A DNA stretch of 64,000 nucleotides from Tetrastigma voinierianum (taxonomy: Eukaryota; Streptophyta; Magnoliopsida; Vitales; Vitaceae): contig JAEQBH010004667.1 of NCBI GenBank assembly GCA_016808115.1, positions 414,501 to 478,500 of the forward strand, written 5' to 3'. Shown here piece after piece: positions 22,503 through 32,339 of the stretch. The position numbers and the translations under genes are program-made. The notes below the pieces were generated by a model that was given only the letters and a program-made list of their open reading frames with translations, was not told where the DNA came from and did not search any database. How positions within the stretch are numbered: the stretch's first letter is position 1; the number at the start of each line of letters is the position of its first letter.

Positions 22503-23130
22503 TGTGATGAATAACTTTTATACACATATTATCTTCACGTTTTGCATGTCGTTTTGATGTTTTGAAGATGATTATGATCATTTTAATGATTGAATTTCTC
22601 ATCTTGTTGATTAGGTAAGCTTTGGGGCAATAATGAGCGAAATCTGACCGAAGATGATGCAAAAAGACAAAAATCAGCAAGCCAGCAGCAACAATTGGCG
22701 CCCAATGCCAGGGTGTGGTGCTCAACGCCACACAACAGCAAATTATGACACACTGCGCCACACATACGAGCAGCCTCTGTACCTAGCGTCGTACACCATC
22801 ATTTTTTAGTGCCCAGCGTCAAGCCACCACTAGCCTCAGAGCCCAGCCCCACCAAGCCAACACCCAATGCCAGCGTCCGGCCCCCACTCCAAATTTTCTG
22901 TTTTTGGCCCATCTTGGCACCAAATTCGAAGGAGACGCCTGGGGTTTTGAAAGGAGGTTCTTCTAGGCGAAGACACTCTAAGGCTCCTATAGAGGAGGTT
23001 CCAGATTGAAGACGATCCTTGGAGGCGCACTTCAAAGAGAGATCGCGGAGACGACAACGATTCATCTTTGACCCGAGTTTCTTCTCTTCCTTTTGTTTTC
23101 TTTCTATTAGGCTCAAAGTATGTTGGTTCA
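22503..23130 (+). mobile_element. 3' LTR of element H, truncated
   Basis: Begins tgtgatgaataac directly after the purine tract. It contains a repeated play on gcgcc and ggcgcc words near 22698-22810 (cgcccaatgcc, cgccacacaacagc, cagcgtc). It loses similarity to an LTR near 23110-23140, where another repeat begins. The LTR tail seen at 1480-1780 has no counterpart here, so the right end is missing. Confidence 0.55.
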
Positions 23131-24019
23131 AAATAGTTGCCTAAAATAACGCAAGTGCACAAGCCATAAGTAATAAAAAAATTTCAATTTAAGAACCGGA
23201 TATCAATCCCACGGGGATGGTGGTTCAGTGGGGACTAAGTACCCCAACTAATGGAGATTTTCATCATTAAGCAGCAAAATAATTTGGAATTATTATTTTC
23301 AAAACAAAAACAAAGGAAAAGTAAGAATGATTAATGTTCACTCACTCAAAATGGGTTGATTTCCAAAGAAAAACACTCAAAGGTTAAGGTACTAGGATTG
23401 ATTGTCTCCATTGATGCATTTCAATTTATATTCATTAAGTACGGGTTAAGCAAAAGTATACTTATACTCGTTCAAGGGATAGAATATGAGGTTTCTACTC
23501 TCGTAGCTCCCCTCAATTTTGCACACCAATTCTCTATTCACCACTAAATCCATCTAGGTAATTAAGCATGGTACTTTTCTAAGGCAACTTTTCCCTTAGG
23601 CGTCCAATTGGTTACCGCTAAGTTCATGCAATAGAACTACTCAAACTATGCAAGAACCGGTTACCATTAAGTCCATGCAATACCCACATAATGTCAAATT
23701 GATGTTTTACCCTAATAAAATTCATTTAGTACTAAACATTTCTAATTTCCTAAACTTCTTTGATTAGGTTAAATTGATTATTACAATTTAATCATGATAG
23801 AATGAAATGGCCAAAACCCCGAGTTAAATTCCAATTGTCACAATGAAAACCCTAGGTAAATCTTTCGCAAATTAGGCCTTAAATGCATTTTCGAATACAA
23901 AATAATTAGGAGAAACCATAATAACCAATTATCTATATCAACACAAGCATATATTCACAAAACTTCCTAAAAATTATATAAATCAAGCATCAACTATTCC
24001 AACAATCTACTTCCGCACA

Positions 24020-25100
24020 CTTTCCTTTCCGAGTTTCATGCCAAACTATGGGATGCTGAAAGAACCCTTAATCAAAAAGGATTTCGAATCAACCGGAACT
24101 GTAGTGTTAGATTATTATATTTATTTAGTAATTTCCTAGGATTATAATTTGTATTTTCCTTAGGATTGTAATTTGTATTTTTCTAGGGTTGTATAGCCTA
24201 GCCTATATAAGGCCTCCTCTTATACTTGTAATTTACAGTTTTGAATATAAAGACTCAAGTCTTTCTTCATGTAGAATTATTGGGTGAACAGAATTTGCCT
24301 TTGCCTGAGACAATTCCATCTGTAAAGCAAATTGCGTTGGAATTCTATTCTAATATGACCAAAGGGATGGGATGGGGGTGACCCAGAAAGTCTATGTGCG
24401 GAGCCATCATTTTGGTTTTTCCCTGAGTACGTATAATCAGCCAATACCTCGGCTGTCCTGACCCTAAGGCCTAAGGATCCACATAATCAAAATCAACCTG
24501 ACATTTCCGTTATAACTGGTTTCCGGAGGTGTGTACCAAAAAGGTGAATCTCTCCCCTCATCCATTCTGTCCACAATTCTACATAAAGTTTGGATCTTCA
24601 ACTGGCTACCGGGAGCTCACAAGTCTACCGTCACAAGAACGTTTGCTTCTCTACTCTCTATTTGATTGAGACATGCTGAACATGAAGCTCAGAAACTCGG
24701 AATTGGATACCCCTCCCTCCATCATTTTTGGTTATCCTTGTAAGCCAAAATGCTTCAATTTTCGACAGCTTCATTGGTCCCCCATCTGAGATTCTATTAA
24801 ATCATAAGTTGTTTCAAGGCAGCCATAAGCTGCAGTTTCTGCCAAGACAGCGCATATCAAAGGTGCTTGCTTCACAACGTGGTGCACCATCTGCTCAGAT
24901 GGCCAAGCTTCACACCTCCTCCTTCTGCTACTGCTCCTCAGCCCACTGCCAGAAGTGATACTGAACCTGTTTATCTCACTGATCCGGAGCATCCCTTGGC
25001 CTTTTGTGTCAAAAGAAAGGGGAGAATATACAAAGAAGCTACTTTTTATTTTTGTGCTTTATTTGTGTCTGTGGTCTTTGTTGATATTTGACTCTGATGA
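24020..25100 (+). pseudogene. Putative plant transposon protein domain (gag-like) relic
   Basis: Read around the solo LTR at 24105-24269, several frames give a known gag-like plant transposon protein. Visible pieces are KGF before the solo LTR, then LGEQNLPLPETIPSVKQIA, LEFYSNMTKGMG, KVYVRSH, LPSSILSTILHKV, FNWLPGAHKSTVTRTFASLL and KPKCFNF. These belong to the domain often annotated as putative plant transposon protein in Athila/Tat-like elements. At least five frame changes are needed. A proline-rich tail follows (PPPSATAPQPTA, about 24915-24950). The identification rests on memory of the family; a profile search would settle it. Confidence 0.5.
24105..24269 (+). mobile_element. 165 bp solo LTR, copia-like
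   Basis: Starts tgttagattatt and ends tttcttca. It is flanked by a perfect 5 bp duplication tgtag (24100-24104 and 24270-24274). It holds a promoter-like tatataagg (24212) and a polyadenylation-like aatataaag. It interrupts the coding relic of element I, and removing it restores a continuous phrase. There is no primer site after it. Short TG...CA LTRs of this make are typical of Ty1/copia. Confidence 0.8.
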
Positions 25101-25109
25101 CTACTAGTT

Positions 25110-25259
25110 ATATGGAGATTGTTTTTGTGACTGAAACATTACCTTATGACTTTTGGTGGATATCCTTTGCTACAATCTTTGGAATATGGAGATTGTTTTT
25201 GTGACTGTAACATTACATTATGACTTTTGGTGGATATACTTTGCTACAATCTTTGGAAT
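25110..25259. repeat. Two tandem copies of a 74 bp unit
   Basis: The unit starts atatggagattgtttttgtg and ends ctacaatctttggaat. Unit 1 is 25110-25183 and unit 2 is 25184-25257, with about three differences. The low divergence points to a recent local duplication. Confidence 0.9.
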
Positions 25260-25414
25260 CAACCGCTCTGTTGGTCTGTATCTTATCTACTGTTTCATCT
25301 TTGGTAGTTTGCACCTCAAAGTTTTTTTTCTTGAAAATCTCTGCCAAACATGCTTCTCCTATTTTATTTATAAAATTTATTTTATAGGGGGAGATTATCG
25401 GAGATAAAGATTGG

Positions 25415-25480
25415 CATAGTCTTAGACAAAAATAAATTACATAACGTGGTAGATTACTTAGTACACTGTCTAAGACTATG
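25415..25480. repeat. Perfect 14 bp inverted repeat
   Basis: The arms catagtcttagaca (25415-25428) and tgtctaagactatg (25467-25480) are exact reverse complements around a 38-base loop. It lies just after the purine-like tract of fragment I. Confidence 0.85.
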
Positions 25481-26853
25481 GTGCATCACTTGATGCAATA
25501 ACTGACATATCACTGTCAAAATAAACATTCTTTATTTTTCAGTAGTAATCAAAATCAAAACACAAGCAAAGTCAATTTCCAAGCGTAGATGCAGGGTCTA
25601 TATATAGAAAGTAGTTTAGATAAAAACTATGAAAACACAAATCATATAATTTCCTGATTGCAGGTCTATATAAAGTCATGCCTAATGAGGAAGTGCCACC
25701 GCATGAAGCTAAATCTGCATATCAGGAAGAATACTTATTTGCAGCGATGGTGATGGCGCTGCTGCTGCTGCTGCTGCTGGTGGAGGTACCATTGTCCCAC
25801 CTCCATTCTGGAGTTGCCTCCTCCACTTCAGCCTCTTCAATCACCTACGAATCAGGCACACATACACATACTGATCAAAACTATGAAAACAACCAAAGCT
25901 GCTAATTAGTAATTATAACTGAATCTCACACTTCAAAGATTCAGTTATCACTGGGAGCACATGTTTTGCAGAACTTAATATTTATGTCAATACATTTTTT
26001 CTTTTTCTTTTTTATCTGTGAAATTATGATAACAGCATAGCATTATCTACAATAACATTATGATTTTTAAAAAAACACAAATCATATAATTTGCATAATA
26101 TTTCAATGTAATAAATAAAATTCTGAATTTACCTTCTGGGTGTCGCACCAAATGTTGTCTAGATTGTGCAGTATCGCATGCATCAACTCCTGCAGAGTTG
26201 GACAACTGTTGCTTAAGTCGAAAAACATATGTGAAAAATAATAACAAATATTCCACAAAACTTTGACCTTGTCAAAATCAATATCGGAGGATATTTGCAG
26301 GTGTATGAAGTTGTTAGTGTTGGCCGTGGCCCCCTATGCCCAACGTGCTGTGTGTGACACATGGGATAGGACATGTCAAAGAGTAAGATGAGGTTGGTGT
26401 TGAGGACAAGGTTAAGACGACGGATGAGGATATCATTCCAATGGCCAAAGATGGACAAAAAAAAAAACAGGTGGATTCAGTGTATAATAAATAGTACGCA
26501 ATACAATTGTGTTAACAGAGACAGCTAAGCAACAAAGTGATGGCGGGTGTTTTGAACTTTCAAGGTCCAAACATATACATTAGACACTTCCGAAAAGGAA
26601 GACAGAATAAGGATGTGAGACAGAGGAGTGAGTTCCCCGGATTAGGGACAAGGTAGAAAGCGCCGTGTTGACTATTATTTCATAATTCTCCCAAGTGTAA
26701 ATGACTCCCAACAATCATTTTCTAACAAAAAGTTATCCATTTTACAATAGTAAAACGTGTTATGATTTTGAAAACTCAACATTAAAAAAAAAAAACCAAC
26801 TTCTCAAGCATTTGACTATAATTTAAATAATGATATTAGTTTCTAATACTTAA
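25481..26853. other. Unassigned AT-rich sequence
   Basis: No convincing gene. A CTG microsatellite (25758-25779) sits in a GC-richer patch (about 25680-25860). That patch can be read as a leucine run on + or a serine run on -. It may be an old exon fragment, but neither frame is supported by a recognisable domain. The words aaaacacaaatcatataattt recur at 25634 and 26073. Nothing else stands out. Confidence 0.4.
25758..25779. repeat. CTG trinucleotide microsatellite
   Basis: About seven CTG units. It creates the leucine or serine runs in the overlapping frames. Confidence 0.9.
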
Positions 26854-27121
26854 GCTTATGCTTGGTTCTTGGAAATTTTGAGAGAAAATGTGAAGGAGAG
26901 AAAATAGACAAGAAATGTTGAAGGAAAGGCAAATCAAAGGGAAACCATATAGTGTTAAAAGTTAATAAATTATTTTTATTTACATCTTTAAACTCATTGT
27001 ACTAGGTATAACTCATTATTATGAAGATTAAATGATTTAACAATAAATAAAATATTAACTAATTTTAATTATATATGATTTTTTATACAAAAATTTCATG
27101 AGAAAAATCATTTTTCTTAAC
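26854..27121 (-). mobile_element. MITE-like copy 2, one end degraded
   Basis: The left end (gcttggttcttggaaatttt, then gagaaaatgtgaaggagaga) matches the inverted right end of the element at 29905-30222. The right end (gaaaaatcatttttcttaa) matches its inverted left part. The distal terminal repeat is lost where copia sequence begins. It lies in the opposite orientation to copy 1. Confidence 0.5.
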
Positions 27122-27768
27122 ATTTGAAGCATGAATTACTTAAATTGTTCTGAAACATATCCTTTAGCATTATCACTTCTCAGACTTTGAACACAAACAT
27201 GAAATTGAGTGTGTATCTCGGCATAAAAGGCATAGAAATGAGAAAATAACTCAAAGCGGTTTTTCATTAAATATAACCAAGTGGTTAGTGAATAATCATC
27301 AACAAAAGTGACAAAGTATCAAAACCTAATTAGGGACATAATTGGACATGGACCCCACACATCTAAATGGACAAATTCAAATGGAGCACTAGCTCGTTTA
27401 TTGACTCTAGGACTAGAATGAAGACGATGATGCTTGACAAGACTCACAATCTAATGACGACAAATTTGAAAACTGTGGACACAACTTTTTCAACAAGGAA
27501 AGAGAGGGATGGCCCAATCAACAATGCGTTTCAAATAGTATAGTAACTCCAGAACAAGCAACAGGTCTTGGTAATGCATTATAAAGAATGTAGAGACCCC
27601 CAAACTCACATCTTCTACCAATAATTTGCTTCGTCGTAAGATCCTAAAAGAGACAAAAATCAGGAAATAATGAGATATAACACTTAAGTGCTCGAGTAAA
27701 TTGCTCACAGACATTAAATTAAAAGAGAAATTAAGTAAACTCCAAATTAAGATGACCCAAGAACACAT
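27122..27768 (-). pseudogene. Copia integrase N-terminal part
   Basis: The minus-strand frame 27490-27768 carries SFNLMSVSNLLEHL, the pre-integrase motif of copia. A shifted frame continues with SLVKHHRL, SPRVNKRASAPFEF and VHLDVWGPCP. That last motif carries the first catalytic Asp. The C-x2-C of the zinc site is only partly kept. Past about 27300 the frame is lost. The second Asp and the Glu of the core are not present. Confidence 0.7.
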
Positions 27769-27779
27769 GATCGTGATTC

Positions 27780-28200
27780 ATCCGCTCAGAAAGTGATAGT
27801 AGAAGTTGTGCTGTCAGGATCGAAAGGTAGAGAATAGGCTAGAATTACTTATCATGTGATTTGTGGCTCTAGAATCAATGACTCATTCAGAGGACGAAGA
27901 GGAGACAAGGCATGTATTCGAGTTACCTAACTCAACAATAGCAATAATTGGAGTAGATAGAGACTTCAATGATTCTTCATACAAGTGGAACCTAGCTAAT
28001 TCTTCTGTTGTGAACTGAATTGACTAATCCGATGCCTCATTAGTGGAAGCTACATGAGCAGACAGAAATCTCTGATTCTGATTTTGCCGCTTCTTACAGT
28101 CTTGTATTACATGGTCAAGCTTACGATAGTAATAACAAACAACTCCTCCAGAACTTGGCCCTCTAGAGTTACCACCTGGACCACTATTTTTGTATTATTG
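27780..28200 (-). pseudogene. Copia zinc knuckle and protease remnant
   Basis: Minus-strand reading shows CYYYRKLDHVIQDCKK (about 28090-28138). This is a zinc knuckle in which the second Cys is Tyr. About 80 codons on, VIDSRATNHM (near 27850-27880) is the protease active site with the Gly of DSG changed to Arg. Both changes would disable the domains. Confidence 0.65.
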
Positions 28201-28399
28201 CTTTTCTGACTCACTAATGTTTCGACCAACAAGGGCATTGCTCGTCTAGGCAGAAGGAATAAGTGAGGAGATCTTTGTGCGGAATATCCTGTTAAATGTT
28301 TCTTGGAATGATGAAATCTCAGGGTTAGACATAATCTGTGCCTTAAATGAATTATATTCCGAAGAGAGGGCGACTAGAAAACCCATTACTGTCATCTTT

Positions 28400-28887
28400 T
28401 CCCATTGAGCTTGCTAAACCTTAACATCTGGACTAAAGGATAATAGTATATTCAATTCCTCATATGTCTTTTTATAGTCCATGAAGAGTTCTGTAAGAGA
28501 CCGATCTTGTTTCTCAGTGCGATAAAAGGCTCTACCTACATCAAATATGCGAGAGATATTCCCTTTGCCATAATACACAAATTCCAAATATTCCATTAGC
28601 TCTTTAACAAACTCGCAGTGATCAATGAGGATGAGTACTTTATCGTCAATGGAATTACAAATTTGTAGGAAGAGATAGGCATCATCCTCCAGTCATCGTT
28701 CTTTTGAATCATCGGTATGAGGGTTCTTATGAAGATGGTTGGCCATAAAAATACTCCTTAAGTAGAGGCGGATTGTTTTACTCAAATTTGAGTAATTGGG
28801 ACCAGTCAATTTGTCCTCCGTGATTTTAGACATCATCGGGACCACTTCAGGCTCCAAAACAAGCTTCTTGTCTTCTGAACTACTCAT
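28400..28887 (-). pseudogene. Copia gag remnant
   Basis: The frame 28693-28887 starts MSSSEDKKLVLEPEV and has KLTGPNYSNLSKTIRLYLRS, the N-terminal copia gag motif (usual form LNG.NY..W). The frame 28414-28596 has GRAFYRTEKQDRSLTELF and DYKKTYEELNILL, the central gag domain. They are separated by about 100 bases with stops or a frameshift. Confidence 0.75.
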
Positions 28888-29349
28888 TATGATGTCAAAG
28901 ACAAGAGATCAGGGCCAAAAGACACCTTCAAAAACCACACATATAGAAATCCCTTGAAAAACCCTAGATCTCACAACAAAAAATCTCAAAAATCCCCAAA
29001 ATAGTTGGAGTATAGCACCACAAACCACACCAATCAACTCTTAAGAGAGAGACGCACCACACAATGGTCTCAAGAAGGAGATCGGGCTCTCCACACGCCC
29101 TCATGTGCGCCCACGCGCGACGCATGCAACTCAGGATAGAAACACAAGATGGGCACATGAGCGTCATGAGCTAGGGTTCCGACCACTAGACTTGGTGGCT
29201 TGACTCGTTGACGGTCAGTGCTTCTTCCTATGCTGACGGTGTCGCTTCACGTACCCTCGAAATGGGTGTTTCAAAAAACACTTCTCATGGCCTCCACTGT
29301 GTACTCTGAGAACAGTGTAGAAATTGTCTTAGACTCTTCTCAATCCGAG

Positions 29350-29367
29350 CCCTAGGTTCTGATACCA
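29350..29367 (-). other. Primer binding site of copia J
   Basis: The minus strand reads tggtatcagaacctaggg right after the LTR end ctttctaca. This is the standard initiator Met-tRNA site of plant copia elements. Confidence 0.85.
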
Positions 29368-29564
29368 TGTAGAAAGAACCAAAGAGAAGAATTGGAGGAA
29401 TAATTCATTGTGTTTTTCATTGATCCATCACGAATATATATATATATATATACACACACACGCAAAAGCCAATCTAACTTTCCTATTAGGTTATAACTCT
29501 ATAAGACAAGTTTCCTAACTAGTTACAATCTAAATGTAAGTAGATATATGCTGTAACGTTAATA
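29368..29564 (-). mobile_element. 5' LTR of copia J
   Basis: About 195 bp. The inner end (plus reading tgtagaaag) abuts the primer site. The outer end is placed at about 29564, where the minus strand reads tattaacgttacag, a plausible decayed tgttaacg. It contains an AT/AC microsatellite at 29434-29461. Without the other LTR the outer edge is approximate. Confidence 0.6.
29434..29461. repeat. AT then AC dinucleotide microsatellite
   Basis: About nine AT units run into about five AC units inside the copia LTR. Confidence 0.9.
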
Positions 29565-29904
29565 ATTTTAAGGACGTTGTTAAGATGTACTAAAGGGGAA
29601 AGTTGACAAGGGTACCCTCATTTTGTAGTGCGGGTGGTTGGGCAGCTCTACATAGAAGGGAGATCATAAATGTGTAAATGGAGAGGGGATGTTCAATCTT
29701 CAAAAGGCTAGAGTGTTGAGACACTTTGAAAATTCCTATATTGTTGGGCAGTAGTTTGTAATTCGTCGCCCTACCTTTGGATTTGAAAGTTCCTATACTA
29801 TAGAAAGGAAACCTCTTCCTTCCTTTTTAATCTTATCTTCTATTTAATATATTATTTTTCGTTTCTGATAAAAAAAAAAAAAAGTGTTAGACACTTAACA
29901 TATA
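29565..29904. other. Spacer without gene
   Basis: AT-rich, with a poly-A run at 29870-29883. No reading frame or repeat is recognised. Confidence 0.5.
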
Positions 29905-30222
29905 GGTTGTGTTTGGTTCCCAAAAATACTATACAAAAAATATTAAGAAAAATGATTTTCTTATATTTGGTTGTCTAATGAAAATTTTCAAAGAAAATTA
30001 AATAAAAATAAAATTATTTGGAAACTTACATATTCTTAAATTATTTGACCTTTATATTTATGAGTCAAAATAAATAAAATTGATTTAAAGTAGCAAATAT
30101 AAATACTATGTTGAATTTAACTATATATTTATTTCCCTTAATTTTTTTCTTTTCTTCTACTTTTCCTCCCTATTTTCTTTTCCTTGCATTCTCCACCAAA
30201 TTTTCCAGGAACCAAAAATAGC
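29905..30222. mobile_element. MITE-like element, copy 1
   Basis: The ends are imperfect inverted repeats: ggttgtgtttggttcccaaa on the left, and ggctatttttggttcctgga on the right read inverted. It is 318 bp, AT-rich and non-coding. The gttTGGTTCC terminus is common among plant MITEs of hAT or PIF type. No clear target duplication (aacatata against atctagtt), so the superfamily stays open. It lies about 70 bp from the end of the resistance pseudogene. Confidence 0.5.
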
Positions 30223-30346
30223 CATCTAGTTTCATGCTGTTTTATCTTCTCTTCTTTGTTATAGCTGTTGTAAGATTGAGGGCTGGCTAAGTAGACTTAG
30301 CGCTCCACTTTCAAAGTATGCAGACACACTTGGTAGTGACAATTTA

Positions 30347-30982
30347 CTAACCTCTGCAGCATGAAAGATTGCTATACCAATGAGCTGAAGATGGCTTGGG
30401 CTTTGGCAAATCTGGGGTAAGACATGCATTGGTTGACTCCACCTCAAGATCAGGGACGCGCATGATCTTTGGCCAGTCTGGGCCTCCTTCCTTGCCGCTT
30501 CTTCTGCATCGCTCGGCCAACAGTGGGCATCCATGAATCACCAGATGTTGAAGGGATGGGGAGACACCTTCCTCGGGAAAGCACAAGAGTTTGGGGCAGT
30601 CCTCAATATAAAGATCACTGAGGGAGGTGAGACTTTTGAGCACATCCTTGGGGCCAAGGGACTCAAGGCTGGTGCAGCGACTGATGGTGAAGCATTCAAG
30701 CGTATTGGGGAGTCCATCATGCGTCAACGTCATAAGCTTGGGGCAGCACTGAATGGACAACAGTTTTAGGAAGGTCAGACCCTGGAATGCTAATGGTTCT
30801 TCACACAAAGACACTAGATCCTTGCAGTGCCGAATATGCAAAGCCTTGAGACGGGGAAGGTAAGGCCACTTTGGGAAGGAGGTGGCGTTTGAAATGTTGG
30901 AAATTACCAAAGAGCATAGAGGACTGTTACCGGGTATCGCCCCCACTAGTTTTCCACCTTCACATGCTTGGTCAACTGCCAA
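30347..30982 (-). pseudogene. C-terminal LRR block of the CNL relic
   Basis: A 211-codon open stretch. It has repeated L..L.I..C..L units (LKALHIRHCKDLVSL, LKLLSIQCCPKLMTL, SLSDLYIEDCPKLLCF) and the typical end SLQHLVIHGCPLLAERC then GGPDWPKIMRVPDLEV. The last sentence-like block marks the natural C-terminus of RGA-type CNLs. A natural stop lies at 30347. Between 30983 and 31683 the LRR frame is lost. Confidence 0.85.
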
Positions 30983-31683
30983 ATGCTGAAGATTTTGGAA
31001 ACACTCCCGATTTGGGAATTCTCTAACTAATTCACACCCATTACTTCAACTTGTGGAGCAAAGATCAGTGGCAAGTAAGCCAGCCGAGGGCAGAAATCGA
31101 CCTTCAATTCCAATAACTCAGAAAAGAAGAATTCACTTCATTCCAGTCTTGCAGAACCAGATTGTCCGTGTGAGTGCCAGAGCACATCAGAGATTGGCTA
31201 CTGGAAGAGCCTGAGGGAGTTGCAACTTTTTATCTTCAATTTTCAGTTTAGGGAAGGAGTAATATCTTTGTCAGGTTTGAGCAGTTAACGATCTTAGTTT
31301 CTCCAGGGACATTTCTTACACTGCAGTTAACTCCTGTAATTCCTGCATTCCTTCAGCAGCTTTGAAGGCGGGTAAGACCAAGTCCAAGAGTGAGAATTTT
31401 GCAGTTTGAGCAATCATTGAGGGAAAGAGTCGAGAGATTTTGAAGCTGCACCCCATCTGTCATCCAAATTGGAAATCTGGTACCCCTGAAACGACAAATC
31501 CTGAGCTCTTGGAGGTTTGAATGTCGTAGATGTTAAGAACCATAACTTCACTGTTCCAGCTGCAACGTCTTCATCAGTACCACCTAATTCCAAGATCAGC
31601 CAAGGTCTTTCTCCTCCAACTTTGCCTCCGCTGCATTTGGGACCGCCAAGCGTTTTTGAAACGCAATGCTCCTGTAAGGAAGT

Positions 31684-32337
31684 TCATGTCTCTTCAATGC
31701 CGTAACCTTTCTTGCAGCCGATTGGAAAGGCATGTAAGTTGTGCAAACTGGTTAAGCTCCCCATTCTTGGTGGCAGCTTAGTGCAGGTGTACCAGAAACT
31801 TTGATCTAGCTCCAGATGGCGCAGATTGATCAATTTAGCAAAGTGTTTGGGCAATTGGGAAAGAGAAGGACATTCTAAGAGTTTCAGAGTCTGCAAATTG
31901 TAGAGATTACATATGGAGTCTGGAAGCCTAGTGATTTCAGTTTTGCTGAGGTCAAGGTAGCACAACAGCTCCAACTTTTCAATGGATTCTGGCAGTACAG
32001 ATATGGTGTTTGAACTCAAATCCAACACCCTGAGGTGTGTTAAAGTCTGGAATGTCTTGTCCAGCAGGGTATTCCTAATATTTTTGGGGTGTTCAGATGG
32101 GAACAACACAAGCGTACGTAACTGCTTAGATTTATGAACTATCTGCGTAATAGGTTGGTCTACATCTTTGACCAGCAGCGACACATGACGGGTTTTGTGA
32201 GAGATAGAGCACTCGCTGTTTTTCACTTGCAAGGAGTATGGACTGGAGACTAGCTGTGCCAACTCGTGGATAAGATCGTGCATCACGTATTTGTCATTCT
32301 CCACATCGGAAGCTTGAAAGAAGGACCTCATTAGCAA
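31684..32337 (-). pseudogene. First LRR block of the CNL relic
   Basis: A 217-codon open stretch. It opens with an MHD-type segment (KYVMHDLIHELAQLVSS) and runs through RVLDLSSNTISVLPESIEKL, CYLDLSKTEITRLPDSICNL and LPKHFAKLINLRHLELD to GSLTSLHNL. The MHD motif is intact (YVMHDLI). It starts a few bases after the stop that ends the NB-ARC frame. Confidence 0.85.
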
Positions 32338-32339
32338 CT

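Larger units (their letters stand above)
23131..25480 (+). mobile_element. Athila/Tat-like fragment I with transposon-protein domain
   Basis: The left part (23131-24020) is a leader with the phrase gatatcaatcccacggggatgg, common near the start of plant gypsy-type elements. It has no gene. A coding relic follows at 24020-25100, then a tract tagggggaga (25385-25394) like a purine tract. No LTR pair is visible, and its edges are approximate. Confidence 0.45.
27122..29564 (-). mobile_element. Ty1/copia element J, 5' half
   Basis: Reading right to left: 5' LTR 29368-~29564, primer site 29350-29367, gag, zinc knuckle, protease and the start of integrase. The element ends in mid-integrase at 27122, where the MITE-like copy lies. 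RT, RNase H and the 3' LTR are absent. All genes have stops or frameshifts. Confidence 0.8.

Noticed and set aside
22799..23162. Two overlapping minus frames of about 110 codons
   Set aside because: They are antisense to the LTR of element H in a GC-rich patch; no recognisable protein.
25380..25400. Copia 3' LTR start after gggggagatt
   Set aside because: No matching LTR copy and no TG start follow; kept only as a purine-like tract.
25678..25905. 75-codon frame with a leucine run
   Set aside because: The run comes from the CTG microsatellite; the rest has no support as a signal peptide or exon.
30533..30769. 78-codon + frame opposite the LRR block
   Set aside because: It is the shadow of the leucine-rich repeats on the other strand.
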